Made by a program: the position numbers and the translations under genes. This document shows positions 1 to 11,159 of a stretch of DNA of 64,000 bases, piece by piece. The notes below the pieces were generated by a model, which was given only the letters and a program-made list of their open reading frames with translations, had not been told where the DNA came from and ran no database searches. Every line of letters starts with the position of its first letter. Position 1 is the first letter of the stretch. This stretch comes from Gnetum montanum (taxonomy: Eukaryota; Streptophyta; Gnetopsida; Gnetales; Gnetaceae). The stretch is from the NCBI GenBank assembly GCA_015680685.1, contig MNCI01021483.1, positions 128,914 to 192,913 on the forward strand, given 5' to 3'.

Positions 1-737
1 GTTTCAATGATCCATACCACACCTTGGCTTTATCCATTAGAAACATAGAAAAGAGCTTAAGCTTTTCTCACTTACTATCAATGTTCTATAAGATGCAGGC
101 ATCATGGAATTTTCGTAAATGATGTTGTGAATTAGAATTATAGCCTCTTAAAAATTTAGGAATGTTACTAATATCAAGTCTTTTGATGTGATGTTTCCTT
201 CAATGCCTGTAGGGTATTTTAACTACCTTTGTAATTTGTGTCATGCTCTTAGTGGCCAACAAGGGTTCACCATCATCAGACATGTTGTGGTGAAAATTTC
301 TATTTTTATTTATTTGATTGTAATGATCTTGTCTTTGATTTTACCATTGGTTTCAATTTCTATCTTTATCTTGACCCCATAGTGGAGCTCTATTTCTATA
401 CCTATGTTCATCTTTTTCAAAACTAGACATTAGAGAGGAAGAGGAAGATGAGGAACTAGGAGAATCATGATGGCTTCTATAATTCTCCCCATGGTCCATT
501 GATTTATCTTTTCTAAGTTTAAGGTGGTCCTAGTGCTTGAGGCCCTCCTTCATCTAGGACATACTCCTTCTCATCTAGCATTGTTTGCCTTAGGTGAATG
601 TAGTCCTTGAGTGTAGTAAGGGTGTTCATGAATATATGAAACCCTTGCATGAGGTTGGTCACTTCAATTTTCTTCAATACATATCTCATTAGTTCTCCAA
701 TGAATGTTCTCTTCATATGATGCATTATTGATTCCAT
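1..737 (-). pseudogene. Athila-like Ty3/gypsy gag fragment, cut by the window edge
   Basis: Reading the minus strand from about 737 down to 1 gives a broken gag. An open 72-codon piece (519-737) comes first. A Ser/Arg-rich stretch follows (about 380-480), then a segment whose closing part reads LKLFSMFLMDKAKVWYGSLK at about 1-60. That closing part has the spacing of the Athila-type gag capsid (leucine-phenylalanine pair, short helix, DKAK, tryptophan, SL). Several stops interrupt the frame, many explainable as single transitions. Gag would package element RNA in a cytoplasmic particle; this copy cannot. The rest lies left of the window. The Athila assignment rests on this one motif and is less certain than the call of an LTR-retrotransposon gag. 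Confidence 0.55.
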
Positions 738-2040
738 CTAAAAGAGACATCATTATTAGTTAATGATGTGTCTAACTTAATATTTTCTGAAAGATAAATT
801 ATTAATGCATTTACAGCAATTATGTATAATATAACTTATCTAGATAACTAGCACCATCCTTGGAAATGACACCAATGATGAGTGAAAGGTACCCCTTCTG
901 CCCAACCATACGAATCACAAGTGTTCATGCTCAATCTAGTCAAATTCCATGGATGAGACTAGTTGTGGCATCTAGATCATTATGTCTTGATCACAGTTCG
1001 CTATCTTCAAACTTGGACTAGTGGTAGCTTTGTCATGTATAGTTTAGTCCAAAGTGAGGCATATGATAATTGATATTATTGAAGCCTTATGTTACTCATA
1101 ATGATAATAGAGAAATTAATAATTTAAGCTAATTAATAATGTAAAGTAAAGTCTAAACTAGCCTACATGTGATGAGTATCCATTCCTAACCTTCCATACA
1201 TGCCTTGAACTTCATGTAACTACCTCTAGGATTACCAAGCATACTGTTATTGGGCATACCAAATGATAACACTATTGGGTTACCAAGTAATTACACTTAA
1301 GCACTCGTGATTAGTGGTACTCATTTCACTTAATGATAGAAACAATAAAGAGAAATAAATGATAAACATTAACTAAGAAATATAGTAAGCATTTAAGTAA
1401 TTAACAATAATAAAGCTAAGTGGATGCTACAATGATGGAAGTAATCTTGATCTTTATTGCTGAGCATGTAATCTATCCAAGTATGTCACATTCGAATAAG
1501 GATGCTATACAATCACTTAACATCATACTAAGGGCATGCACTAGTAACAAAGTAAAATAATTTTGTTACTTTTCAACTACCTATCTATTCCCCTCTCTAT
1601 GTCTATATCTCCAAAACCATGCACCTAAGTGTTATATTCATAGGCTAGCATGGATGAGGTGATATTGAATACCTAATAATGCAACTTTGATATTGAATAC
1701 CTGATATCAAAGCCTTATCACAACATGACTCATACATTTCATGTGTTTGAGACAAAAATTATTTTAAAAAATAAAACACTATAGTGCTTTGTGCTTCGTT
1801 GGTAATAAGAGTTCTTTGGATAACAAACACTATTTGTAATATTTGATATCTTTTAAAATTACATGAAAATCCTCATACAAACTATAATTTTTATATTAAT
1901 TCAATGATGTTTTATAAAAAGAAAATAACTGGCCTACTTTCTATGATAAGATTTAACTTGTTATAAGACCAATTCCTTCCATCTTCATTTGAAAAAAAAT
2001 TTTGAAGTATAAGATTACACTCACTAGTTTACTTGATATC
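738..2040. other. AT-rich spacer, no gene seen
   Basis: No coding signal is recognisable on either strand. Small local duplications occur, for example 'accaagcatactgttattgg' near 1233 with a variant 40 bases later, and a repeated 'gatattgaatacctgat' phrase near 1660-1700. Probably eroded retroelement sequence between the gag at the left edge and the gypsy pol that ends near 2050. Confidence 0.4.
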
Positions 2041-2049
2041 TTATTCTTT

Positions 2050-3780
2050 AGTAGCGTAAAACTTCCTTGTATGTCTTCAACTCTCCTTAAGTAATAAATA
2101 TTCTTAAAGAAAGAAAAAAATGGCCATGAAATCTACTAATGTTCCTTATGAGTCTTCTATAGAATATTTTCAAGATATGAAAAAACATACCTCACTAACA
2201 TTCTTTGGAGCTAGTCATTTTGTAATGGCTTTTACCTTGTTCTCTCCATATTTACTTTATTTTTGAAAATTACATGTCCCAAATAAATAATTTTCTTCTT
2301 CATAAACTAACACTTCCTAGTATTTATCATAAGTTAGGCTTCATTCACATCTTAAAAAATAAGCTTCAAATAACTAGCATGCTTATCCTCATTAGACTTA
2401 CACATAAGAATATCATCAAATAAGAAAATGCAATACTTATCAATAAACTAGTTTAAAATATTATGCATCAATCTTAGAAAATTGATAAGGCATTTTTAAT
2501 TGAAAAGTTATCACAAGCCACTAAGAGACTATCTTGTATTTTGAAAGTGACCTTTCCTCCATCATCCAATATAATTCTAATTTTGTGATAGTATCTTTTA
2601 AAATAAATCTTGCAAAAAATATTAACATGAGAAGAAGCATCTAGAATATTATTCATTTCAAACATAGTAAAAGAATTCCTTACTATTATCATTCATTTGG
2701 TGATTGATCTATTTGTAGAGTCTATATTTATTTTTTATAAAATTTTAATATCATTTTAATAGATCATATGGATATTCAAATAGAATAAATATTTCTTTCA
2801 CTATTATCCTATTCACTACTTTTGAGTTAATGCATATCCTCCCATTCTTCGTTTTTTTGCTATGAAGCAAGGACCACTAGAATTGGACAAGAAGAGATTG
2901 ATTGTTTTACAAATCCATTTTCGAGTAGCTCCTGTACTTTCTTTTGAAGTTTCTTTCTCTAATTTGGTGTCAATCTATATTTCCTCTTATTTGGAATTGT
3001 ATTATATAGAATAAAATCAATTTGATAATGGAAATTTCTCATAAGTATAAACCCTTCAAGCTTCTTCTTAAAGGCATTAGAAAATTACCCTACCAACTCT
3101 TGCACTATTTATAGAAGATTACATTTCTTAGTCACAAGTGTAATAATTTTGAACACCATAAAAAACCAATTTATACCTTTTTGTTATTTTTAATTTATTT
3201 CCTTTCATCCAAAGAAATTAATGATACATTTAATAAGTATTGATTCCATACCTACCCAACTATCATTGGAATCAATTAATTGATTTCATCAGAACTAGTC
3301 ATTGATAAAATATTTTTGACATTATTGAGCTTGCTACCATTATCAAATTTTAATGGCCTTTTAATAATAATATTAGTATAATTAATTAGAAGTACATCAT
3401 AAATATCATGATTAATAAAACTATAAATTCTAAATTTCAATACATGTTAATCTCTCACGTATAGAATGATATCTCTTGATGGCCAATGCACTTTGTAGGA
3501 TCTAGGATGAGGATGAGTTACTAAATCTAATCTAGTAATAGCCATAGAAGAAATTACATTTTCTTAAGCACCTTCATCAATTAAAATATGAATATGTTTC
3601 TCATTCTTGATATAATAATTTTCTTGAATGATGATATCTAACATTCACATTTCTAATGAATAAATTCATTTTAGTGACATCTTTAATATTAGGAGAATTA
3701 TGATTACCTATTATATGGCTTGATGTGTTAACCCCTCATTTTCAATGGTTAAGATCTCTTTTTTCTTGATTTCCTTTTGA
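2050..3780 (-). pseudogene. Ty3/gypsy protease-reverse transcriptase pseudogene
   Basis: On the minus strand the order is protease then RT. Near 3560-3590 a protease core reads LIDEGA followed by NVIS. Near 3500-3520 comes LVTHPHPRSYKVHWPSRD, the post-protease motif also found in the plus-strand element at 16.06 kb. At about 3000-3050 a decayed RDIQH-IDLIPG region follows. At about 2830-2960 the RT N-terminus reads VQELLENGFVKQSISSCP. At 2580-2650 a palm-entry segment (KIYFKRYYHKIRI) is seen, at 2410-2430 the catalytic box FDDI, and at about 2270 YLGHVIF. A PKNVSEV piece near 2190 closes RT. RNase H and integrase are absent. Stops and frameshifts are frequent. The motif order and a close relative at 14.6-18.4 kb make the call secure. 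Confidence 0.85.
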
Positions 3781-3789
3781 AGAGAATAA

Positions 3790-5230
3790 CTTTATTACTT
3801 CTTTCTAGATGAAATAGGAAAAAAACTAGTTCTATTATGATTAAGGCACAACTAAAAATAGATTAGAGAATACTAAGAAAACATCTAAAAAGAATTGGAA
3901 CATCTAGAATAATATGGTTCAGATATATTGATCCTAAATAGTAGAATAAAATTAATTTACAATAAATATAGATAAAGATACATTAAAATAAAAAGAAGAT
4001 AAAAAGAGAATATTACAAGAATTGGTATCATTATCATAGCTATCAAATTTTTTCTAGAAAATAGAGACTTCAACTAAAAGAATGATAACATAAAAATTAT
4101 GCAAATTCTAGATAAACATCAAAAAAATCCAAGGTTGTGTCTTTGTCAACTATATCATCCCCTAAGTCATAGGCCTCAATGATGGTTTGGCTAGATAGCT
4201 CTTCTTCATTAGGAATATCTACCATAACATGATCAAAAATAGCTAAGTATATGATTGATTCGAATTCATCCATTGATATGCATGAATCTTTAGCTACATC
4301 TTATTCTTAAAGAGTAGTATTCTTAAGTATTATTAAGTAGGTCTATGGAATTTGAAGAATTTTAATTGAATTTCTAAAGCAACATAGAAAAATCCAATAA
4401 GATGTGTATTCTATTTGTAGCTCTTTTCAAATATCCAACTACTTCCACTATAAGATAGATATAGGGGTATTGTTGAAAACTTTTAGGATTTATCCTTTTC
4501 GATTTCTTTTTAGTTTTCTTAGGAGCCATATTTCATGGATTCCTTTGGGTCTTTGTGCTATTAGTAGTAGATTCATCTCTTTCTCTTGGATGCATCTTAC
4601 TTCTTAATGGATTTGTGTGGTAGGGGTTTCATGCTTGAGATTATTGTAGGCTAAGAAGCCCTCATGGTAGGAATTTTAAATATAAATCAAAAATAAAATC
4701 CTTAAAATATGTACAATCATAGTCTTATTATGGTTATAAAAATAATTTTTCTTAACTTTTTAGCGTCAATACATTTTTCTCTTGCATTTTCTTCATCTGT
4801 GTAAAGGGAAAACTAGGTTCTCATCATGCATGGAGTAGACAAGGCTTTGACTTTGAATAAAGAAAACATAGCACCAACATGTAAAAAATGTTTGGATCTC
4901 GCACAATATACATCCATTTTATAAATTTATAGATCTTTAAAAACAAAATACATAAAATTAAATATGTTTCCTAAGTTAAAATGTACAAGCATTATGAGTG
5001 TAATTTTTTGAATTTGATTTTTTTGTTTAAGGTTAATGAAATCCTATAAAAAATGAACCCAAATTATGTCATAGAAACCATAAAATACTCAACTTTCCTT
5101 CACTGTGAATCATCTTTTTTAAGAAATCCTCTTATGATTTGTGTAGGAAAATAGGTCCTTATAGTTATTTAATTTTGAACCTGAATCATGGTTACTTTCA
5201 TTTGTTTTAATCATTCAAAACACATCAAAT
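3790..5230 (-). other. Decayed gag/leader region of the minus-strand gypsy
   Basis: This lies between the LTR-like block (5.23-6.1 kb) and the protease-RT pseudogene, where gag belongs. No capsid or zinc knuckle is safely readable. A 60-odd-codon acidic open stretch on the minus strand (about 4105-4300) contains IPNEEELSSQTIIEAYDLGD. I do not recognise it; it may be an element-specific linker. Another basic stretch near 4520 (PKKTKKKSKR) could be part of a nucleic-acid-binding tail. The assignment rests mainly on position. Confidence 0.35.
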
Positions 5231-6100
5231 ATAGATGTTATGGAAGATAATTCAATTACTAGAGAATAAGAAAATTAGCTATCTTCTATTAATTTAAAAG
5301 AATATTATAAATATAAACCCTTAGATGAACAAAAAATCACACATTCAACAATATTACAAAGCATGAGGATTTGTAAACACACAAACAATCTACGTCAATA
5401 CAAGATATAATTAAATTATACCTCTTCCTTACATATGCAAGATTGAGATCCAACACATAGAAGAAGTTACAATTTTTGATGACATATATAATTGATGATA
5501 GAGAGGCACATATATATCATGTAATCTCTCTCAACTCTTTATACTATCATGATGTAAAACATGCAAACATTATTAATTTTAATCACTTATAGAAACCAAT
5601 ACTTTAGGGATAATTTTTGAATGATGAACTCAAAGATTCTTGACTATTTCCAATTTTGGACTTAATATTTCCAATTTTTTCCAAATTGCAACTACCACCT
5701 CAGAGCTTTTTCCTAGTCAAACTAGAAATCTATAGGCTTGACAAGATGCCTCTCTAGAAATTATAACTTGAAGACAAGATGTCCTAAACTTGGCAAGACA
5801 TCTACATTTGAGACAAGACATCTCCCTATTTTACAAGATGTATAACTTCTATTAAAGATGTATTCTACTCTAGCAAGATCTATTTCTTACTTATAAAAAA
5901 TCTCTTGTAATTCTCCATATCTAAGGCAATATGTTTCTTGGATGACCAAGACATCTCCTATGTATGCTCGAAGCTCAAAAAAGATATCTATAGAGCTCCA
6001 AGATGTCTCTCAACCTAATTAAAACCTTCATTTCTCCATTGATAGATATGAAAAGTGATTTAGAAGAGGTGTCGTTATACTAGAATGTCATTCTAACATC
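5230..6100 (-). repeat. LTR fragment with repeated AGATGTCT motifs (minus strand)
   Basis: The plus strand shows many copies of 'gacaagatgtc', 'agacatct' and variants between about 5720 and 6010. The same vocabulary, in the opposite orientation, fills 13.68-13.99 kb just upstream of the plus-strand relative of this gypsy. The terminal part (5270-5310 read on minus) also resembles the LTR end at 14.48-14.53 kb. It therefore fits the 5' LTR of the element whose pol is at 2.05-3.78 kb. Exact ends and a PBS could not be fixed. Confidence 0.5.
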
Positions 6101-7369
6101 TATAGATTATATAGCATGAGTATAGTGAAAAAATGTAAGAAAATTAAAAAGATGAAGAGAAGGGTGTAGACCCATGCAATCATAAGACCATATATTATTT
6201 TAGAGAACATCATGATTTATTCAAGATCTAGCTAGTATACTTCCACTAATTGTACTCTATTTCTTCACATTTGAAGAACTTGATATTTGAAGAAGCAATG
6301 CCCTTTGGATTTTTTTATTTCTTTCTTAAATTCATTTTAGCCTTACCTTTTTATTTCTTGTTCTTCTTATGATTTATCTATTTTTGGTCCTTTTTGCTTA
6401 CTTCAAGAATAGTAAATATTTTTCTCTAACTTTAATATTAAATTGTAACCCTCATCTAGGATTAGAGGCTTATAGAAGAAGAGATCCTATTGGTAATAAA
6501 TTTTAAAACCTATAGGAATTATATAGATTAGGTCATACTCATTTCATCCTACCTTTTCTTAATGAAATAAGCTACAAAACTAAAGGTCAAAGTCTTCAAA
6601 TCTATCTCATATTATCTAAAAAATTTAAGCTATGATGTATAATACCCTCCTACCTAGATCTAGGAGAGATAAAATTATGTTAGGTATAGATACCCAAAAA
6701 TATTGATCATGGAAAGAGACAAGATAACATTAAACATACTAGAGAAGTGGAAAAGAAATACGTGATAATTAATAAGCCATAAATCATGAGTAAATTAATA
6801 AGACTAGTGAAAATAGAATTACAATGTCCTAATAAAATTAAAAATGGATAGAAAAGGTTAGAAGTATAGACATATGAGACTAATAGAAAAGCCTACTCAT
6901 AAAATATTTAGCATGTAATTTATCCATCATCTAGGTACATGAAGCATAAACATAATCAGTCTAATACATGTGCAATACATTAAAATATGAAATATCATTG
7001 ATAGAATATGGCTAGAAATAAATAAATTATCTAAAGTCAATGGTAATTGCAATGATCCTCTTACTTTACCTTGCCCTATTAACCTAAAAATAAAAGAGGA
7101 GGTTAATATGAACTAAGTGAAAAACCTTGGCACTTTCTTTGGATGATCTAAGGATAAGAATCATGCATGGGTAGATAAGGGCATGTTGACCTACAAATGC
7201 ATGTCAGTATAGCGTAAGTACATCAAGAAACATAGATCATAAATGAAGCCAAGAGTAAATAAGATATAAAGATATGAGAAGATCCAACTATTTATTTTCA
7301 CTCATCAACTTGCAAACTAGTACAATAGCATGTATTGCATTCAATTTTAAGATTTTGAATCATTATTAT
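6101..7369. other. Noncoding AT-rich stretch
   Basis: No recognisable gene or element protein on either strand. It may include the upstream part of the LTR at 5.2-6.1 kb, but no boundary is visible. Confidence 0.4.
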
Positions 7370-8585
7370 TGTTGGCGACCGTTTGGGACGCGACCGCCAA
7401 TGAGTGTCCTTGAATAGGATTTCGGTGCTTGCTGGTCTCTGGCAACACCAAGGCCCAGATACCTACAAATAGACTCAGTGGTTAATGTGAGTATGTGTGT
7501 GTGCTATTGCGACATGAAGTTGTGAAAAATGAAACGATTGCGTTGTGTGTAAACTACAAATGACTTATCTTAATGAGATTCAGCCAACTTTACCAAGTAC
7601 TGTGAGTTGTTGAGTGTTCCTATTTTGTTCAATTGCCTAGTCTATGCGGTCCTTATAATACCTAATTATAGAAAATAAGATTTTGCAAAAACATTTGAGC
7701 ACAACTCTGCGAATCTACTTCTAATTTTCCCCAGAGAAAGAGATAGTTCCACAAGAAAACTAGAAATAGAGGAAGATTCAATGGAAATAGACAAAGAAGA
7801 AAGCAAATTTGTGTAGACCTCAAATGTTTAAACAAGGTAAAATGATACGAGTAAACACTTTGCAATAAAGCTATCCCAAATTCAATATCTACAAATTTCT
7901 CAAACTTCCAAGGCTCAAATAAGAAATTTCTTCAAGACAAACCTACTATGCTACTAAGAATTTCTACGTAAACTACCATGTACGAGACTTCATTTTGGCT
8001 TGATAATGGATGTCAACAATTGCATTCAACAGAACCTTCAGAAGACTTGAACATTTCTGATTGAAATACCATGGAGATTCACGTTAAAGATAAAAGAAAG
8101 CTATTCTGGTCCCATCAAAATACCAAAGATTTTCTGAACCCTCTTGACTATTGAATCATTCAACGGCATGACTACAAGCAGAGGCTCTCTTATAATGGTC
8201 TCAATAGCAGTTCCTATATGTTGCACAAAAATAAAATTTACTACTAAAATACTCTTAAGGCTTTCAAACACAAGCGCTTCTATGGAAAAATTTTAATAGA
8301 AATCTTCTATTATGCGATAAGAATAATAAGAGAAATCTAAAAATCCCAAAATTACTTGCCAAGCATGATACTATCTAAACCACTAGCTAAACAATTTAAA
8401 CAAAATAAAAAAAACAATAAGAATAACTCACAAGACTATGAAAAAGAGGTTGAAATCTTTTCTTTAGCAAATCATCTTACAAGAAATCTTTCATAATGTC
8501 TTTTACAAATGCTCTTCCAAGACCCAAAGTGTGTCTCCAAGTGAGAGCTAGTAGTCTTCCCAATGTGTGATCCTTACCCCTGAAG

Positions 8586-8595
8586 CCTTTTTATA
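8586..8595 (-). promoter_or_regulatory. TATA box of the LTR
   Basis: Minus-strand TATAAAAAGG inside a GC-richer context (GAGCCC before, CTTCAGG after), the typical core promoter setting of plant LTRs. It would start the RNA of the element about 30 bases downstream. Confidence 0.5.
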
Positions 8596-8754
8596 GGGCT
8601 CAAAAGGTAGTTATAGATTCCAAAATATATTTGCTAACTTCTCTCCCAAGTAAGGAAGTTATAACTTGCCCAACAAGTTAGGAGACTTTACTTTCCCAAC
8701 AAGTTAGGTACATTACAAAATCTTTGGGTGGTTGTAACCACCATAGAGATAAAA

Positions 8755-8880
8755 AAGTTGTAGCTAAGAAGTGTCCCATTTAGTTGCCAAGTGGCCCTTC
8801 AGTCACCAAGTGGTCACCATGGAGATAAATAAGTTGTAGTTGATAAGTGGTCTTTTTAGTTGCCAAGTGTCTTCATGGTA
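8755..8880. repeat. Imperfect direct duplication inside the LTR U3
   Basis: The phrases 'agttgccaagtg', 'gtcaccaagtgg' and 'gagataaataagttgtag' recur two or three times with about 50-60-base spacing, upstream of the TATA box on the minus strand. Subrepeats in U3 often act as enhancer units; no function is shown here. Confidence 0.5.
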
Positions 8881-8993
8881 ATCAGAATTTAAATTAGTTA
8901 CAAATATCATAGTTGTAACTATCATAGGAAGTTACAACTTCCATAGGAATAAAAGGGATAATAGCCAAATGTCCACACAAATATCCCATAACA

Positions 8994-9012
8994 TCCTTTT
9001 CTTCTTCTTTTT
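8994..9012 (-). other. Polypurine tract
   Basis: On the minus strand AAAAAAGAAGAAGAAAAGGA immediately precedes the LTR start TGTTATGG. Polypurine tracts lie exactly there in LTR retrotransposons and give the RNase H-resistant primer for plus-strand DNA. This sets the orientation of the element as minus and places its interior at higher coordinates, toward the host-gene remnants. Confidence 0.6.
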
Positions 9013-9355
9013 TAAAATAATAAGTGAATATATTTTTTTTGTTCTAGGAGAAAATTAAAATTTAACATGACCACTTTCACCATAGTGGAATTATGCACCC
9101 TTGGAATCTCGATAATGATCATCAGAAAATAATTGTTCAGCATCTTGGTTAAAACCAATCATTTTAATTTTTGAATAGCTTTGTTTAAACATGTTAGCAT
9201 CATCTTTTTACCAAGTGCTGCTCGATGTTCATGTATGACACTGTCCACAATTCTATTCTAATCATCATTGCAAGTTGAAGGATGTTGATGCTGGATACGA
9301 CTTTTCTTCTCTTCTTTATTTCATTGCCATCATTCTAGCTATGATGTCTCATCTT

Positions 9356-9700
9356 CTACAAGGCCCTTTTCCTATTGAAATATTTAAAATAATCCCTAAT
9401 TTTCTCCATAATTCCAATAGCTTTACCAGATGCTATTCTCAAGTAATGTAGAAGTTTGTTATGAGATATGCCGATGCTGCAGGCCTTGATGATGTTGCAA
9501 AGGTCACCATGCATGTTAACGTTGATGGTTATGCAGGGATATCCTTCCACGTGGGTAGCTAGAGATAGTGTTTCCAAAGCTTCTTGCATCATCGAAATCC
9601 ACAACTTCTCTGAATTACTCTCTATCTCCATTCGGTCCTTGGCCGTTCCTCCTTGAGATTGCCCGAGTTGCTTGCGGATGTTGACGATCTCCTTGGGTGT
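9356..9700 (-). CDS. Unrecognised ORF downstream of the germin-like remnant
   Basis: A 91-codon ORF starts with Met at 9631 and ends at 9356. The frame is open further upstream to about 9700, where it reads into the C-terminal end of the germin-like pseudogene. The product is mixed in character: MEIESNSEKLW at the start, then ETLSLATHVEGYPCITINVN, a short cysteine-bearing segment, and a basic end (YFKYFNRKRAL). No signal peptide, membrane segment or known motif is visible. Composition is richer in G and C than the flanks, which is why it is listed, but it could be a chance frame in decayed host-gene or element sequence. Function unknown. Confidence 0.3.
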   Translation of the reverse strand, partial: TPKEIVNIRKQLGQSQGGTAKDRMEIESNSEKLWISMMQEALETLSLATHVEGYPCITINVNMHGDLCNIIKACSIGISHNKLLHYLRIASGKAIGIMEKIRDYFKYFNRKRAL

Positions 9701-10307
9701 CCAGCTTGAAAGACTTTTCCAAAACCACCTCTAAAATGGAAAGAGTGGAGTTAAAAAAGACCAATGCTACAAGGGAGGTGCCGGGGTTCTATGAATTCAG
9801 AGTTGATATGGACGATGTCGGGTAATGCCTAAGGTTCAGAAGAAAGTGCATTGGTCCATGAGGAAACACAAAAATATATCCCAAATTCAGAGTCTCCTAG
9901 AACAACTAGTTGTTCATGGTAACAAATCTTGCTAGATTCATGATCGTTGTCAACGTCAACATGAACCCAAATGTTGCACTGGGCATTCCAAACTTTGCCA
10001 GTGTAGATGTTTTGAAATTGTCGATGGTGGCGGTATTGAAATTGAGGCATGGAACATCATTTATGAATAGGCCCTTGACGTTTGTGTTATTTGCAATGCA
10101 GAAATCTTGCAAAGGATCCTCGTTCGTCGCTATGATAGCCAACAACAACATTGCCACTACTAAAAAAAAACTACTACAGTCTTCATTGTTGTATCTTTTT
10201 ATCTTTTTTATCTTGATCAGGTGAGCAGTGGTGTTGCAAAGTTGGTTGTTTTTATAGCGGGGATGACGACGATGAAATTTTATCATGGATATGATTATGT
10301 TGATCAT
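9655..10307 (-). pseudogene. Germin-like protein (cupin) pseudogene with internal deletion
   Basis: Germin-like proteins are secreted cupins of the plant cell wall, some with oxalate oxidase or superoxide dismutase activity. On the minus strand a hydrophobic signal-type segment (LVVAMLLLAIIA, about 10125-10170) is followed by DPLQDFCIANN (10085-10118), the hallmark mature N-terminus with its first disulphide cysteine. VKGLFINDVPC holds the second cysteine. The frame then jumps to NLARFVTMNN and to the second germin box, GYIFVFPHGPMHFLLN (9833-9882), whose G-x5-P-x4-H-x3-N pattern is intact. A C-terminal part with NPGTSLVAL, LEKSFKLD and, after a frameshift, IVNIRKQLG ends near 9655. Germin box 1, with two metal-binding histidines and the glutamate, is missing, along with much of the middle. 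No intron is seen over the part that remains. Dead as a cupin enzyme. Confidence 0.82.
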
Positions 10308-10334
10308 GTTATTCTAATGAAAAAATTTGACCTG

Positions 10335-10935
10335 TTCAACATCGGCTATTTCTTTTCTCTAGTGTTTGCATCCTTAATAAACTTGTGTGTAAAGAAATCT
10401 TCATATGAAAACCTCTCAATTATATTTTTCTTTAATAATTTTGTGCATAGATCAATGCAATCTGGGTGGATCTACCTCATAACTTTATGAGAAAAACTTA
10501 TCTGGTTTGTCTTCAAAATGGTTTTTATCAACTAAAAAAAAAAAATTCGCTTGAGCTTCACTTTTGGCAAGGAAAGGAGGTTTACCAGTAACTAACTGGT
10601 ATAAAATGCAACCAATGCTCCATAAATTGGTTGTTTCATTGTAGGAATGCAACTGCATTATCTCTGGAGACATGTAATAGGTGAACCACAATTAATTACT
10701 GCTAAATCTTGAGAGTCTAAATATCTTGCCAATCCAAAGTCAAGAATTTTCAAAATTGCTCTACCATTCACAGTGAAAAATGGCTGAAGTCCAACATTTT
10801 GTTTTCTCCCAATCTCGAAAACATGAAACTATCTTCTCTTTCTATGAATACATTCTAATGAGGTGACTTGGGAACCACTAGCAAGTCATGAAATTAATCA
10901 TTCAAAATTTGCATTGTAATTTCTACTCATGACAC
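10335..10935 (-). pseudogene. ATG1-type autophagy kinase pseudogene (kinase domain)
   Basis: ATG1/ULK-type kinases start autophagosome formation in the cytoplasm with ATG13. On the minus strand the kinase C-lobe can be followed in order. LASGSQV is at about 10880. The catalytic loop is at about 10840 with HRK in place of HRD. ILKILDFGLARYLDSQDLAV follows with an intact DFG (10733-10741). CGSP is followed by a one-base frameshift. MSPEIMQLHSYNETTNLWSI with GCILYQLVTGKPPF lies at 10560-10690. The final helices read IHPDCIDLCTKLLKKN and FFTHKFIKD (about 10345-10450). The APEIMQL pattern and the L/IHPDC-DLC-KLL-RNP end are typical of plant ATG1. The N-lobe is not recognisable. The catalytic aspartate is lost and several stops and shifts are present, so it is dead. 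The stretch shows no introns. Confidence 0.82.
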
Positions 10936-11003
10936 GAAGATGGATAATTCCCTGTAAATGTAGCTACAATATCTAGTATATGCCATTCCAACTTCATGGT
11001 TGG

Positions 11004-11150
11004 TTAACTATTGCAGAATTCTTCATGGGAAAGAGCATAATCCTCCTTAAATAGTTTCATTTCATTAGGATTCTGTACCTCACCATTTGCAAATAAGTCC
11101 ACCCGTTCCATGAAATGGCCAAAATGTGCCAACAATTATGCTTTTTCTTA
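11004..11150 (-). other. Short unassigned coding-like frame
   Basis: On the minus strand a frame reads from LLAHFGHF into MERVDLFANGEVQNPNEM and on to KEDYALSHEEFCNS, then stops at 11004. It lies just upstream of the kinase remnant but does not resemble an ATG1 N-lobe. The residue mix is protein-like and only one stop occurs over about 48 codons. Possibly a piece of another captured or decayed gene. I do not recognise it. Confidence 0.25.
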
Positions 11151-11159
11151 ATCAAACCA

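Larger units (their letters stand above)
7370..8993 (-). mobile_element. LTR (minus strand) with TATA box and adjoining polypurine tract
   Basis: Read on the minus strand, the block starts TGTTATGGGATA (8993) and ends GGTCGCCAACA (7370), giving TG...CA termini and a length of 1624 bases. A TATAAAAAGG box lies about 400 bases in (8586-8595), a sensible U3 length. Directly 5' of the start on the same strand is a 19-20-base purine run, the polypurine tract that primes second-strand synthesis in LTR elements. This makes it a 3' LTR of a minus-strand element. The flanking 5-mers (attat / tcctt) do not match as a target duplication, so it is not a simple solo LTR. A diverged copy of part of it lies at 37.37-38.29 kb. 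The U5 end (7370-7560) is unusually CpG-rich for this window. Confidence 0.65.

Noticed and set aside
4404-4607. 67-codon plus-strand frame, Phe/Ser-rich
   Set aside because: It lies antisense to the gag/leader zone of the minus-strand gypsy and looks like a chance frame in T-rich sequence.
9910-10224. 104-codon plus-strand frame over the germin-like region
   Set aside because: It is the complement of the germin-like remnant, whose minus-strand motifs (DPLQDFC and box 2) explain the open frame.
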